From NCBI GenBank assembly GCA_020850315.1, contig JADZEY010000030.1:1-64000 (forward strand): 64,000 bases of DNA, in the 5' to 3' direction. The translations under genes and the position numbers were made by a program. Below the pieces are notes generated by a model. The model ran no database searches. It was not told the DNA's origin and saw only the letters and a list, made by a program, of their open reading frames with translations. Source of the stretch: Armatimonadota bacterium (GTDB lineage Bacteria > Bacteroidota > Ignavibacteria > OLB7). Shown here piece after piece: positions 26,524 through 34,380 of this stretch (the stretch's first letter is position 1; the number at the start of each line of letters is the position of its first letter).

Positions 26524-27240
26524 ATGAACAGAGCCTTGAGAAAACGGAGCCTAACCGCCATGCTTGCAATCATGGCAACGGCAATGATTGGATGCCGCGA
26601 CAACATTTTGGACGCAACGCCAGACGCAACAGTGTCCACCGGAACCACCCCGCCAAGCAACAGCGGATCACCATCCGCGCTCCCCTACACCATCACCGGG
26701 ACGTTGGAGGTAAATCCTTCGTTCACCATCCCCGCCAATGCGCGGTTAGTGGTGATGTGGCGGGTATCGGCAACGTCGCCCGATTATGAGATCATGTACG
26801 GGCAGGGGGCGATTGACCCAGCCAACAACACCTTCAGCATCACCTTCAACGGGCCGTTGCAGGATGCCGCGCTAAACCTTAGCGACGACAGGACCAACGG
26901 CGTTGGCGTTGGCTACATCCTGCTGACCGACGACCCAACATTGCAAGAAGGGGTGCGGATGAATGGGAACAGCGACCGGGTGCTTGGCTCGGTTGATAAC
27001 ACCTGCATCATCTACACCAAAGGCGACCCGAAGACGTGGGGCTACAACGCCAGCAGCCCACGAACATGGCTTGAGGGGAGCTGCGCCGGCCAGTGGCTGC
27101 CAGCCTTCAACAGCGGATTCAATATGGGGCGCGGAACCACCATCAACTGCCGATTCGACGGCTTCGCACCAGCTTCGCAAAACGGCCTAAAGCTGATTGT
27201 TGACCCGCAGTTCGATTTCCATTTTCCGAACTGGACCTAA
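26524..27240 (+). CDS. putative lipoprotein of unknown function
   Basis: This 238-residue protein starts at ATG 26524, behind a GGAGA site. The N-terminus is a lipoprotein signal (ATAMIGC). The rest is rich in Asn, Thr and Gly with predicted beta strands (ITGTLEVNPSFTIPANARLVVMW) and two cysteines (TCIIYTK, GSCAGQW). No family is recognised. It lies 49 nt after the OmpA-like gene and is probably co-transcribed, ending at a hairpin. Confidence 0.7.
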   Translation: MNRALRKRSLTAMLAIMATAMIGCRDNILDATPDATVSTGTTPPSNSGSPSALPYTITGTLEVNPSFTIPANARLVVMWRVSATSPDYEIMYGQGAIDPANNTFSITFNGPLQDAALNLSDDRTNGVGVGYILLTDDPTLQEGVRMNGNSDRVLGSVDNTCIIYTKGDPKTWGYNASSPRTWLEGSCAGQWLPAFNSGFNMGRGTTINCRFDGFAPASQNGLKLIVDPQFDFHFPNWT

Positions 27241-27271
27241 CCAGCGATACCGCGAAAGCAAGGCGCGACAG

Positions 27272-27303
27272 AAGGGGCGGCAGGAAGACTCAAGCCGCCC
27301 CTT
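27272..27303 (+). terminator. hairpin after the lipoprotein gene
   Basis: AAGGGGCGGC (27272-27281) pairs perfectly with GCCGCCCCTT (27294-27303) around a 12-nt loop. The downstream T-run is weak (GCTCTATTCCTC). Confidence 0.6.
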
Positions 27304-27447
27304 GCTCTATTCCTCTACACCTTCTAACATCTCCTGGCGCAACCCCGCAGCCATTGAGCGGTATTCGCCGCCCCGATGTTTGCATGGCCCACAACAATCA
27401 ACCAGCCGATGTATCCTTCGGCACATGATGGCGGCCATGATCCCCCC

Positions 27448-27455
27448 TACATTTG
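27448..27455 (+). promoter_or_regulatory. Bacteroidota-type -7 element upstream of the TonB receptor gene
   Basis: TACATTTG matches TAnnTTTG and would start transcription about 45 nt before the receptor start codon. No clear -33 box was recognised. Confidence 0.4.
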
Positions 27456-27504
27456 TAGCAGACCACCATCCCATTGAACGTTCAGTACGAACACAAAAAC
27501 AATC

Positions 27505-29835
27505 ATGACCACGGTACACCACACAACGAACGGAACATTGAGGGCAGCATGGACCAGAACAGCGGCAGCATTACTGATGCTGGCCGCTGTTCTGGTAGCT
27601 GGCCTTCCTGCCCATGCCCAACAACAAACCGCTTCCGGGGCCACCCTGAACGGATACGTCACCGACACCGAAACGCAGGAGACGGTGATTGGCGCAACGG
27701 TGGCAATCAAAGGGACTAAGCTGGGGGCCTACACCAACAAAAGCGGTTACTTCTCCATTCCCAACATCCCCCCAGGCCGCCACACCATCTCCATCAGTTC
27801 GGTGGGATACGAACGGAAGGAGGAGGAGCTTGAGATTGGGGTGAACGAATCGAAAAAAATCACCTTTACACTCACCCCCAAAGCTGTTACCAAGCAGCAG
27901 ATCACCGTCACGGCCGACAAGGACGTGGAGAAGCGGCAGATTGATGTCAGCCGCGTGAACATCCCGGTGGAGCAGCTGCGCCAGATACGGGTTGGTGGCG
28001 AGTCGGACATCTTCCGCTCGTTGCAATACATGCCGGGGATTCTCACCTCGTCGCAAGTCTCCAGCGGCCTGTACATCCGTGGCGGCTCGCCGGATCAGAA
28101 CCTTGTGTTGATTGATGGCAGCACCGTCTATAATCCATCCCACCTGCTTGGCTTTTTCTCCGCGTTCAACCCCGACGCAATCAAGGATGTTGACCTGATT
28201 AAAGGGGGCTTCCCGGCAGAGTTTGGCGGGCGGATGTCGGCGGTGCTGAACCTTACGCAGAAAGATGGGAACCGGAATGAGTTCGAGGGGGTTGGATCCA
28301 TCGGGGCTGTGTCGTCGCGGCTGTCGTTGCAGGGGCCGATTGGTAGCAAGGGTTCCTACTTTGTGGGTGGCCGCCGCACCTACCTCGATCTGCTGATGGG
28401 CTTGTTCCCGGAAGACAAAGCCAACCCCTTCCCCACGTTCAATTTCTACGACCTGAATGGCAAGGTGACGCAGGACATCACCGACAACGACCGCATCTCA
28501 CTTAGCGGATTTATCAGCGAAGATGAGTTGGGGCTTGCAGGGGCCGGGTTCGATTTCAACATCGGAATCGGCAACCGCACCGGCGCGCTTCGCTGGACTC
28601 ACATCTTTGGCGACAACCTTTTCACTGTGGTGAACCTTAGCGGCAGCCGCTACCACAACGGTTTCAGCGGCGGGCAGTCGGGATTCAAGTTCAAAATGGA
28701 GAACGTGATTAACGACTACACCGGAAAGGCCAGCGTGGAGTGGTTCGCCAGCAACGACCTGACGGTGAAAGCTGGCTACGAAGGGACAAAGTACCGGTTC
28801 GACTACCTGCAAAACTTCACCGGAAAGGACTCCATCGGGCAGTCGGGACAGATTGGCGGGGCGGCAACAAACCTTACGATTGATGACTGGGCTCATGCTG
28901 GATACGCCCAAGTGAACTACCAGCTTACCGACCTGTTATCGTTGCAAGCGGGGCTGCGTGCCAACTACGCACAGCTTGCCGACACCGTGACGTTCGACCC
29001 ACGCGCTGCGATTCGCTACCAGTGGCAGGAGGACGTTGCGTTCAAAGCTGCGTGGGGCATCTATCACCAATATCTGCACCTTGCCGCGCTCCCCGATTTC
29101 AGCTTTTTCGACACCTGGTTGCCAACCGACTCCACGATCCCCGTGGGGCGTTCGGAGCAGTACATTTTCAGCGTGGAAACCACGCCGTTGGAAGGCTACG
29201 GGCTGAGTGTGGAGGGATACTACAAGAAGCTGCACGGCATCAGCGAGATGGATCAATACGAGACCAACGGAACGAACGTTGGGGACCTTCTGTTCAGCGG
29301 AAGCGGAACCGCCTACGGTGCGGAGGTTTTCCTTCAGAAGAAGACCGGGGACCTAACCGGATGGATCGGCTACACGCTGGGGTACATCACTGCCAAGTTC
29401 GACAGCATCAACTACGGCAAGGAGTTCCGCCCCAAATATGACCGCCGCCACGACCTGAAATTTGTGGCCCAGTACAAGCTGAGCGATAGCTGGGAACTTG
29501 GCGCATCCTTCAGCCTGCAAAGCGGGCAATCGTACACCGGGGCGACGTCGCGGTTCAACAGCAATTTGCCGGGGGAGGACCCCGGGGTTCCGGTCACGGT
29601 TCCCGCCGACCGCTACGCGCTGCGGCTTCCGATGTCGCACCAGTTGAACATCAACGCCAACTACAACACCACACTGTTCGGGCTTCCGGCGCGGCTGCTG
29701 ATTGACATCTACAACGTCTATTCCCGCCGCGACATCTGGTTCCGCTACTACGACACCACAAAAGAAGTCACCGAAGTAACCGATGTCCGCTTGCTGCCGA
29801 TCCTTCCGACAGTAGCAATCGAGGTGAAATTCTGA
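27505..29835 (+). CDS. TonB-dependent receptor with N-terminal carboxypeptidase-regulatory-like domain
   Basis: This 776-residue protein has a signal peptide (ending AHAQ). Residues ~45-130 form a CarboxypepD_reg-like beta sandwich (LNGYVTDTETQETVIGATVAIKGTKLG, then GYFSIPNIPPGRH). The plug domain includes LRQIRVGGESDIFRSLQYMPG and YIRGGSPDQNLVLIDGSTVYNPSH, and the rest is a 22-strand-type outer-membrane barrel ending VAIEVKF. It takes up an unknown large or scarce substrate using TonB energy. In Bacteroidota this subtype is usually followed by a DUF4249 lipoprotein; here that partner lies 488 nt downstream, beyond a repeat element. Confidence 0.92.
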   Translation: MTTVHHTTNGTLRAAWTRTAAALLMLAAVLVAGLPAHAQQQTASGATLNGYVTDTETQETVIGATVAIKGTKLGAYTNKSGYFSIPNIPPGRHTISISSVGYERKEEELEIGVNESKKITFTLTPKAVTKQQITVTADKDVEKRQIDVSRVNIPVEQLRQIRVGGESDIFRSLQYMPGILTSSQVSSGLYIRGGSPDQNLVLIDGSTVYNPSHLLGFFSAFNPDAIKDVDLIKGGFPAEFGGRMSAVLNLTQKDGNRNEFEGVGSIGAVSSRLSLQGPIGSKGSYFVGGRRTYLDLLMGLFPEDKANPFPTFNFYDLNGKVTQDITDNDRISLSGFISEDELGLAGAGFDFNIGIGNRTGALRWTHIFGDNLFTVVNLSGSRYHNGFSGGQSGFKFKMENVINDYTGKASVEWFASNDLTVKAGYEGTKYRFDYLQNFTGKDSIGQSGQIGGAATNLTIDDWAHAGYAQVNYQLTDLLSLQAGLRANYAQLADTVTFDPRAAIRYQWQEDVAFKAAWGIYHQYLHLAALPDFSFFDTWLPTDSTIPVGRSEQYIFSVETTPLEGYGLSVEGYYKKLHGISEMDQYETNGTNVGDLLFSGSGTAYGAEVFLQKKTGDLTGWIGYTLGYITAKFDSINYGKEFRPKYDRRHDLKFVAQYKLSDSWELGASFSLQSGQSYTGATSRFNSNLPGEDPGVPVTVPADRYALRLPMSHQLNINANYNTTLFGLPARLLIDIYNVYSRRDIWFRYYDTTKEVTEVTDVRLLPILPTVAIEVKF

Positions 29836-29952
29836 GAAATGTCGAATGTCGAATGTCGAATGCCGAGTGAAGAATGGAGAGTGGGGAATGAAGAGTGGGG
29901 AATGGAGAGTGGAGAATGGGGAATGGACTCTTCGCTACTGGCTGATGACTGA
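29836..29952. repeat. short tandem repeats after the TonB receptor gene
   Basis: A TGTCGAA-type heptamer is repeated about four times near 29840-29866. It is followed by variants of GAGTGGGGAATG and GAGAATGGGGAATGG, then two TGATGAC units. The stretch is low in complexity and has no gene. Confidence 0.8.
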
Positions 29953-29959
29953 TGACTAA

Positions 29960-30205
29960 CTGACCTTACGCAAAGCCAAGCTGGATGTGGTCGAAGGGGA
30001 TCGCATTCGCTGCCTGCCCTCACGCTTGCCCTCACCCTCTCGAAGATGCCGATCCTATCGGCACGCCCTCTCCCAAATGGGTGATGGTACTGTTTCGATT
30101 CCATTGGTCGGGTGGGAGAGGGAGCCAAAGCCGAAGAGAAGAAGAGCATCGAAGCAAGCCACCGACCCGGCAAGTCTTCACTATCCAAACTCTGCGTAAG
30201 GTGAG
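29960..30205. mobile_element. MITE-like element, copy 2, between TonB receptor and DUF4249 genes
   Basis: This 246-bp segment is bounded by 13-bp inverted ends CTGACCTTACGCA (29960-29972) and TGCGTAAGGTGAG (30193-30205), one mismatch. It is flanked on both sides by the direct repeat TGACTAA (29953-29959 and 30206-30212). Its left end shares the longer match CCTTACGCAAAGCC with the right end of copy 1. Open frames inside do not resemble proteins. It is a candidate non-autonomous mobile element inserted in an operon. Confidence 0.65.
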
Positions 30206-30261
30206 TGACTAATGACTAAGGACTAATGACTAAGGACTAATGACTAAGGACCACTGACTAA
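30206..30261. repeat. heptamer array TGACTAA/GGACTAA
   Basis: Eight 7-bp units in phase (TGACTAA, TGACTAA, GGACTAA, TGACTAA, GGACTAA, TGACTAA, GGACCAC, TGACTAA) begin at the last base of the element. A second short repeat (ACTGACCACAAACA, about two and a half copies) follows to 30316, just before the DUF4249 start codon. Confidence 0.9.
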
Positions 30262-30323
30262 CACCTCCCTTTGCAACTGACCACAAACAACTGACCACAA
30301 ACAACCGACAACTGACCCTTACG

Positions 30324-31211
30324 ATGAATACTTCTATTATCAACCGATTCACCCTTGCGGCCACCGTTGCTGCACTGCTGCTGACGGCAACCGGGTGCGA
30401 GGATATGCCGCCAGATTCGTACATCCCGCAGTATGTGCTTGAAGGGTACATGCTGGTGGATAAGCCAATGGCCGGCATCCGCCTTACCCGCTCGCAATCG
30501 GTGACGGACACCTTCAAGTTTGAGAATGGAGCCGTGCCAAACGCTGATGTGAAAATCATTGCTGGTGGCACTTTCTATCAGCTTCAGTACCGGAGCAACA
30601 ACCGCTCGGGTGAGTATTTCTATCCAGACTCCACGGTGACGGTGCAGCCCAACACCACCTACAAGATTGAGGTCCGCACCGCCGACGGAGCAACGCTAAC
30701 AGCCCAAACCACAACCCCAGCACGCATCGCTTGGGTGAATGCACCAAAGCCAGTTCTGCAATATCCCGTGGACACGCTGAACCTTCCATCCCCCGACTCG
30801 CTGAAGCTCCGCTGGACTGCCGCGCCGGGCGTGATAGAGTATCTGATCAGCGTCCGCTGCGACGACACGTTGGGGTATGGGAACTATCTGGAGCCTTCCA
30901 CCAGCGAGCGTAACCGCCGGATTGAACGGAGCTTCGAGGAGCAAGTGCCGCTGTACAACGATGTCAGCCGCTGGGGATTTATTCCGGCCACGGAAGTCTC
31001 CACTGTCTGGACGGCATTCAAATGGTTCGGGCGTAACACCGTGACGGTGTATGCTACCGATTACGCAATGTCCGCTTGGTTCAAACTGACCCACTTTGGC
31101 GCGAACCCAGCGTTCGATCCACTCTACTCGAATGTGACTGGCGGGTTGGGAGTGTTTGCCAGCGCATCGGTCATCGAAGCCCAATCGTTTGTGCTGAAAA
31201 ATCAGCAGTAA
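30324..31211 (+). CDS. DUF4249 family lipoprotein, partner of the TonB receptor
   Basis: This 295-residue protein has a lipoprotein signal (LLTATGC). It continues with YVLEGYMLVDKPMAGIRLTRSQSVTDTFKFENGAVPNADV in consecutive conserved blocks, the pattern of DUF4249: a carboxypeptidase-like beta sandwich followed by a fibronectin-like part. DUF4249 genes almost always follow a CarboxypepD_reg-type TonB receptor and are thought to act as surface lipoproteins in uptake. The start is ATG 30324. Substrate unknown. A terminator hairpin follows. Confidence 0.85.
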   Translation: MNTSIINRFTLAATVAALLLTATGCEDMPPDSYIPQYVLEGYMLVDKPMAGIRLTRSQSVTDTFKFENGAVPNADVKIIAGGTFYQLQYRSNNRSGEYFYPDSTVTVQPNTTYKIEVRTADGATLTAQTTTPARIAWVNAPKPVLQYPVDTLNLPSPDSLKLRWTAAPGVIEYLISVRCDDTLGYGNYLEPSTSERNRRIERSFEEQVPLYNDVSRWGFIPATEVSTVWTAFKWFGRNTVTVYATDYAMSAWFKLTHFGANPAFDPLYSNVTGGLGVFASASVIEAQSFVLKNQQ

Positions 31212-31251
31212 ATCGCTTGTCCCAAATATCCCCCGTTCACCAAATAAAATT

Positions 31252-31297
31252 CCCCCGTCGTTGCTGCTTTAAAAGCAATGGCGAGGGAGTTTTGTAT
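31252..31297 (+). terminator. intrinsic terminator after the DUF4249 gene
   Basis: CCCCGTCGTTGCT (from about 31253) pairs, with two wobble pairs and one mismatch, with AGCAATGGCGAGGG (to about 31287) around a GCTTTAAA loop. AGTTTTGT follows. Confidence 0.7.
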
Positions 31298-31402
31298 TGG
31301 GAGAAACGAATGTTGTTTGCCGATCACGTTGTTTTGACCATAGCGAAGAAGCTGGTGGAGAAAACAATTACAAGCTTTGCACCAAGCAAGGTAATATAAC
31401 AT

Positions 31403-31416
31403 CCCCCCCCCCCCCC
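31403..31416. repeat. poly-C tract (14 bases)
   Basis: An uninterrupted run of 14 C lies about 50 nt upstream of the small open frame at 31466 and at the start of the AT-rich island. Long homopolymers are slippage-prone; whether this one switches anything is unknown. Confidence 0.9.
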
Positions 31417-31465
31417 AGATGCAAGGGGAATCTGCTGGTATTGTTTTCCCGATTGTTAGGAAATT

Positions 31466-31828
31466 ATGTTTGCACCGTCTTGTTCGAGTTACGAACAAGC
31501 TCGGTTACTCTACACCATCAATATGTTGGAGGCTACCATTATGGGATGCGGATGCAACACACCTGTTCGCTCATGGATTGATTGGGCACACCAAATGCCT
31601 GCGGAAATTCTCGACCTTATTGCAATAGCCCGGTTAGGGGGCGCAACCGGGACATTTCTGAACAGCACTACGTACAACACTCCGCCTGTGGCATGGACGG
31701 CAAATGGAATTGCGTACAATGGCGAGCCAGTTATTGTAGCATTAGCAACCGATAGCGGTTTAGCAATGAACCATGCTGGCCAATTTAATTTTAGCCATGA
31801 GCTTCGGAACTCAAGCGCGCTATTATAG
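31466..31828 (+). CDS. possible small hypothetical protein
   Basis: This 120-residue frame starts at ATG 31466; an alternative start is the ATG of the MLEATIMGCGC segment. It contains CGCNTPVRSWIDWAHQMP and a Thr/Asn-rich stretch NTPPVAWTANGIAYNGEPV. No family is recognised. It lies at the border of the AT-rich island, downstream of the poly-C tract and 48 nt before the next frame. It could be a decayed gene fragment. Confidence 0.35.
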   Translation: MFAPSCSSYEQARLLYTINMLEATIMGCGCNTPVRSWIDWAHQMPAEILDLIAIARLGGATGTFLNSTTYNTPPVAWTANGIAYNGEPVIVALATDSGLAMNHAGQFNFSHELRNSSALL

Positions 31829-31875
31829 ATGGCTGCATAAAACTCCACACACCGCTCTGAGGTGAGTATAAAAAC

Positions 31876-32556
31876 ATGAAAAACAAACATCATTCCTACA
31901 TACAGAAAGCACTGCCTTTGTTGATGTTTTTTGTGTTTTCGTATTTGTGTACATCTCAGTACTACGATGATATGAGATATGAAGCTGTTGTGGCTAATAC
32001 TGAATACAAAAGAATAAACGCTCAAGTTTTATTGTTTTTAAACGAACAGGATACAATGCAGTATATCAATGTAAAGAGCAAACCAGCATACTCTGTGCTT
32101 CCTTTAATAACAATAGAAAATCATTATACTTGTGATGATAGTTTTGTCTATTATGATATTTTTCTGTGCGCAAAAAAAACATTTTTGAATCAAAGTATTT
32201 GGTATTTATTGCTATTTCACAAGAAAAGGGAGGATTCGATATGGAGGTTAGGAGCATCATCAGTAGGCAATGTTGATACCAATGATAAATTCATCAGTAA
32301 CTATATGCAGACATATCAGAACCCTCCTGACAACGGTCAAATAATCAGATTCTTAACAAAAAAATCTAATTTATCACTTTCTTGCAGTTTCACTTGGAGC
32401 AAGATGGTTCCCGATTCAACGGGTTCGAACTCGCACTCTCTGGTGCTATTAGATGCTACATGGCCAGACACCCAAGTTTATAGCTATGCTCGCTATGTTG
32501 ATACGTTGAATTGGAAAAAAATGAATGGTCAGAACCCATCTTTATCTACCCCTTGA
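31876..32556 (+). CDS. hypothetical exported protein in an AT-rich island
   Basis: This 226-residue protein starts at ATG 31876. Residues 1-28 form a signal peptide or lipoprotein-type sequence (KALPLLMFFVFSYLCTSQ). The remainder is rich in Tyr, Asn, Lys and Ser with predicted strands (YSVLPLITIENHY, FVYYDIFLCAKK, SIWYLLLFHKKRED). No family is recognised. Base composition is far more AT-rich, with A/T-ending codons, than any neighbour, a strong sign of recent transfer. Repeated Trp/Tyr and even spacing suggest a beta-rich secreted protein. No mobility gene is adjacent. Confidence 0.6.
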   Translation: MKNKHHSYIQKALPLLMFFVFSYLCTSQYYDDMRYEAVVANTEYKRINAQVLLFLNEQDTMQYINVKSKPAYSVLPLITIENHYTCDDSFVYYDIFLCAKKTFLNQSIWYLLLFHKKREDSIWRLGASSVGNVDTNDKFISNYMQTYQNPPDNGQIIRFLTKKSNLSLSCSFTWSKMVPDSTGSNSHSLVLLDATWPDTQVYSYARYVDTLNWKKMNGQNPSLSTP

Positions 32557-32930
32557 CATTATAGTTAGAAACGGATTTCTGATTCCGAATTAGCTGTGGA
32601 TATAATTTGATTGCATACTCCAATGAAAGTGATTTACGAAGCTCTACAGAGTCGGGGTAAACAGGAATGACAGCCCAGTCAATCACCTTTATCGAATATT
32701 AACCCGTGAATCGTTGCAAAAAAATCAAAAAACGGCAATAAGGCATGAGCAGCAAGGGAAATGAAAACAAATTTTTCTCATGACAACTCACGGAGTAATA
32801 ATACCAATCCGGCAAAAAACTCCCCCGCCACTGCTGCCAGTTTTCATGGAGAGTGGCGGGGGATAGAGAGAGAGAGAGGAAGCCGATATTCAGTTCGGTA
32901 CGCGCAGGTCTTCGGCCTGCGCTTGCAGTT
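32557..32930. other. intergenic stretch with a leftward terminator
   Basis: AT-rich sequence continues from the island to about 32760. It then contains the terminator of the ric operon (32814-32863) and a short GA-repeat (about 32867-32879). No gene or RNA was recognised. A tRNA-like GGTTCGAA string near 32422 lies inside the preceding coding frame and has no tRNA fold around it. Confidence 0.5.
32814..32863 (-). terminator. intrinsic terminator of the crp/ric operon
   Basis: TCCCCCGCCACT (32821-32832) pairs perfectly with AGTGGCGGGGGA (32852-32863). On the minus strand the stem is followed by a T-run (complement of 32814-32820). It is about 70 nt past the ric stop. Confidence 0.88.
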
Positions 32931-33659
32931 TTATGAGGCTGCTGCGGTTGTCTGCTGCTGTTCCAACTCCACAGCTTTTGGGAACAGGATGTTATTCTCC
33001 AGATGCACATGCTGGTGCAAGTCTTGCTCGAAGGCTTGAAGTTCTTGGTACAGTACGCGATAGGTCATGCAGGCATCTTCTGGCGGCGCAAATCCGTGGC
33101 TAAGCTGGCGGATTTCGGCCATTTCGTCCCCTGCATCTTGGTGCTCCATCTCCATCATCCGAATCGGGTTACGAACCGAGCCGAACGGAAATCGGTTTCC
33201 GGATGGGGCAACCCCGGCAAGCCCTTTGATGGCTGGGAAAAGAATCCCTTCTTCTTTCTGCATATGCTGGTCAAGGTCGCGGGTAATTCCTTCAAATAGT
33301 TCAGCAATCCGCACTGTTTCGGGGTGGTGATCGCCATGGACGCGGGCAACTTTTTTGGCGTGTGCCAAAATTGTTGGGCTTGTTTCGCGGACGTAGCGGT
33401 GGTGGTTCCCCACGATGTAGTCAACCAACAGATCGGGAGACCAACGGTTGAACTGTGGAATACCAGCCGCAGGAGTTGCCGTAAGCTCCTCCAATTGCTT
33501 CGATAGTTCTTCTACGGCAACCCCTTTGGCTTGGCAAGCATCGGCAATGGTGCGCCCGCCGCCACAGCAGAAATCAAGGCCATGGTGTTGGAAAATTGCT
33601 GCGGCGCGGAAATCGCCAGCAACAACGTCGCGGACGGTGGTTTGTGTTGGATCCATCAT
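32931..33659 (-). CDS. ric: di-iron protein for repair of iron-sulfur clusters (RIC/ScdA/YtfE)
   Basis: This 242-residue protein begins with the ScdA_N domain (TTVRDVVAGDFRAAAIFQHHGLDFCCGGGRT). A hemerythrin-like four-helix domain follows, with the di-iron ligands in IVGNHHRYVRE, HGDHHPE, DQHMQKEEGILFP, MEMEHQDAGDE and HQHVHLENNILFP. RIC proteins restore or protect Fe-S clusters damaged by nitric oxide and oxidants. The start codon (ATG 33659, or the ATG one codon on) lies 12 nt after the Crp/Fnr-type regulator gene, so the two form an operon. The nearby nirK makes NO, giving a clear reason for this gene. Confidence 0.93.
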   Translation of the reverse strand: MMDPTQTTVRDVVAGDFRAAAIFQHHGLDFCCGGGRTIADACQAKGVAVEELSKQLEELTATPAAGIPQFNRWSPDLLVDYIVGNHHRYVRETSPTILAHAKKVARVHGDHHPETVRIAELFEGITRDLDQHMQKEEGILFPAIKGLAGVAPSGNRFPFGSVRNPIRMMEMEHQDAGDEMAEIRQLSHGFAPPEDACMTYRVLYQELQAFEQDLHQHVHLENNILFPKAVELEQQQTTAAAS

Positions 33660-33671
33660 AGCGGTTAGTGT

Positions 33672-34298
33672 TTAGATAGTTCGATGATTCTGTTGCTTTG
33701 TCCAGATGATTTTCCCGTCATCAATCCGTAGTGCCCCTTTCCCCTCCATCCCCTTAATCGAACGGATCACCGTCTCCACCCGTAATCCTGTCATGTCAGC
33801 AAGTTGCTGCCGTGTGAACGGAACCTTCCACGGTTCCCCCATCTGCAGAGCAATCGGGTCGTTACGGTAGAAGTACTCAATCAGCGTTGATAGCCGGTGC
33901 TCGGCTTCTTCAACGGCAATCTCCGTCAGCATCATGGACTTGTAGATCAGCCGCCCACTAAGCACTTGTGTCAACTTCAAATGAACATCGAAGTTCTCCC
34001 GAAGCAGTTGCACAAATCGGTCGTAGGGAAGTTTCCAGACCTGGCTGGATACCACTGCAAGTGCCGATGCTGGATAGGGGATATTGTTGAACAATGGCGG
34101 CTCGCCAAAGCTCTCCCCTTCGGTGAAATACCCCTGCACAAATTCTCGCCCTTGGTCATTCCAAGTGGCCATTTTTATCCGCCCGCTTTTCACCACATGG
34201 AAGTGGGTTGCGGTCTCCCCTTGCTGAAACAGCATCTCATCCCGCGCAAGCTGAACAATGCGTGGTTGGTACTGCCGAAGGATTTCCTCAGGGATCAT
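33672..34298 (-). CDS. Crp/Fnr-family transcription regulator (likely NO/nitrite-responsive, Dnr/NnrR-like)
   Basis: This 208-residue protein has a cyclic-nucleotide-binding-type beta roll (residues ~15-110), a long dimer helix and a C-terminal winged helix-turn-helix (FTRQQLADMTGLRVETVIRSIKGMEGKG). In the recognition helix E175 and R179 are in the positions that read TGA in Fnr and Crp, and V174 equals the Fnr valine. It contains no cysteine at all, so it cannot carry an Fnr-type Fe-S cluster; a haem- or other-ligand sensor is more likely. It is co-transcribed with ric. Matching TGA-N6-TCA sites stand before its own gene and before nirK, suggesting autoregulation and control of nitrite reduction. 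Confidence 0.9.
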   Translation of the reverse strand: MIPEEILRQYQPRIVQLARDEMLFQQGETATHFHVVKSGRIKMATWNDQGREFVQGYFTEGESFGEPPLFNNIPYPASALAVVSSQVWKLPYDRFVQLLRENFDVHLKLTQVLSGRLIYKSMMLTEIAVEEAEHRLSTLIEYFYRNDPIALQMGEPWKVPFTRQQLADMTGLRVETVIRSIKGMEGKGALRIDDGKIIWTKQQNHRTI

Positions 34299-34317
34299 CG
34301 TGTGAACCTTGTTGATG

Positions 34318-34325
34318 CAAAACTA
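34318..34325 (-). promoter_or_regulatory. Bacteroidota-type -7 element of the crp/ric operon
   Basis: On the minus strand this reads TAGTTTTG, a match to TAnnTTTG. Transcription would start near 34311, about 13 nt before the regulator start codon. The Fnr-like site at 34347-34364 is centred near -44. Confidence 0.5.
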
Positions 34326-34346
34326 TCCCCGCCAGAAGCGGAGGCT

Positions 34347-34364
34347 TTATGATGTAGATCAGAA
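34347..34364. promoter_or_regulatory. Fnr/Crp-like operator upstream of the regulator gene
   Basis: TTATGATGTAGATCAGAA contains TGAT-N4-ATCA, the core of an Fnr-type palindrome. It lies between the porin stop and the regulator start, centred about 37 bp from the TTTG of the -7 element. The similar site at 35745-35762 has almost the same spacing (about 35 bp) to the nirK promoter. Confidence 0.6.
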
Positions 34365-34380
34365 GATGGGAAAAAACTGA

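Noticed and set aside
29985..30212. Small frames inside the second MITE-like element
   Set aside because: Arg/Pro-rich translations with no protein character; the DNA is explained by the inverted-end element.
32395..32470. tRNA-like string GGTTCGAACTC
   Set aside because: No acceptor, D-arm or anticodon pairing surrounds it and it lies inside the 226-residue coding frame.
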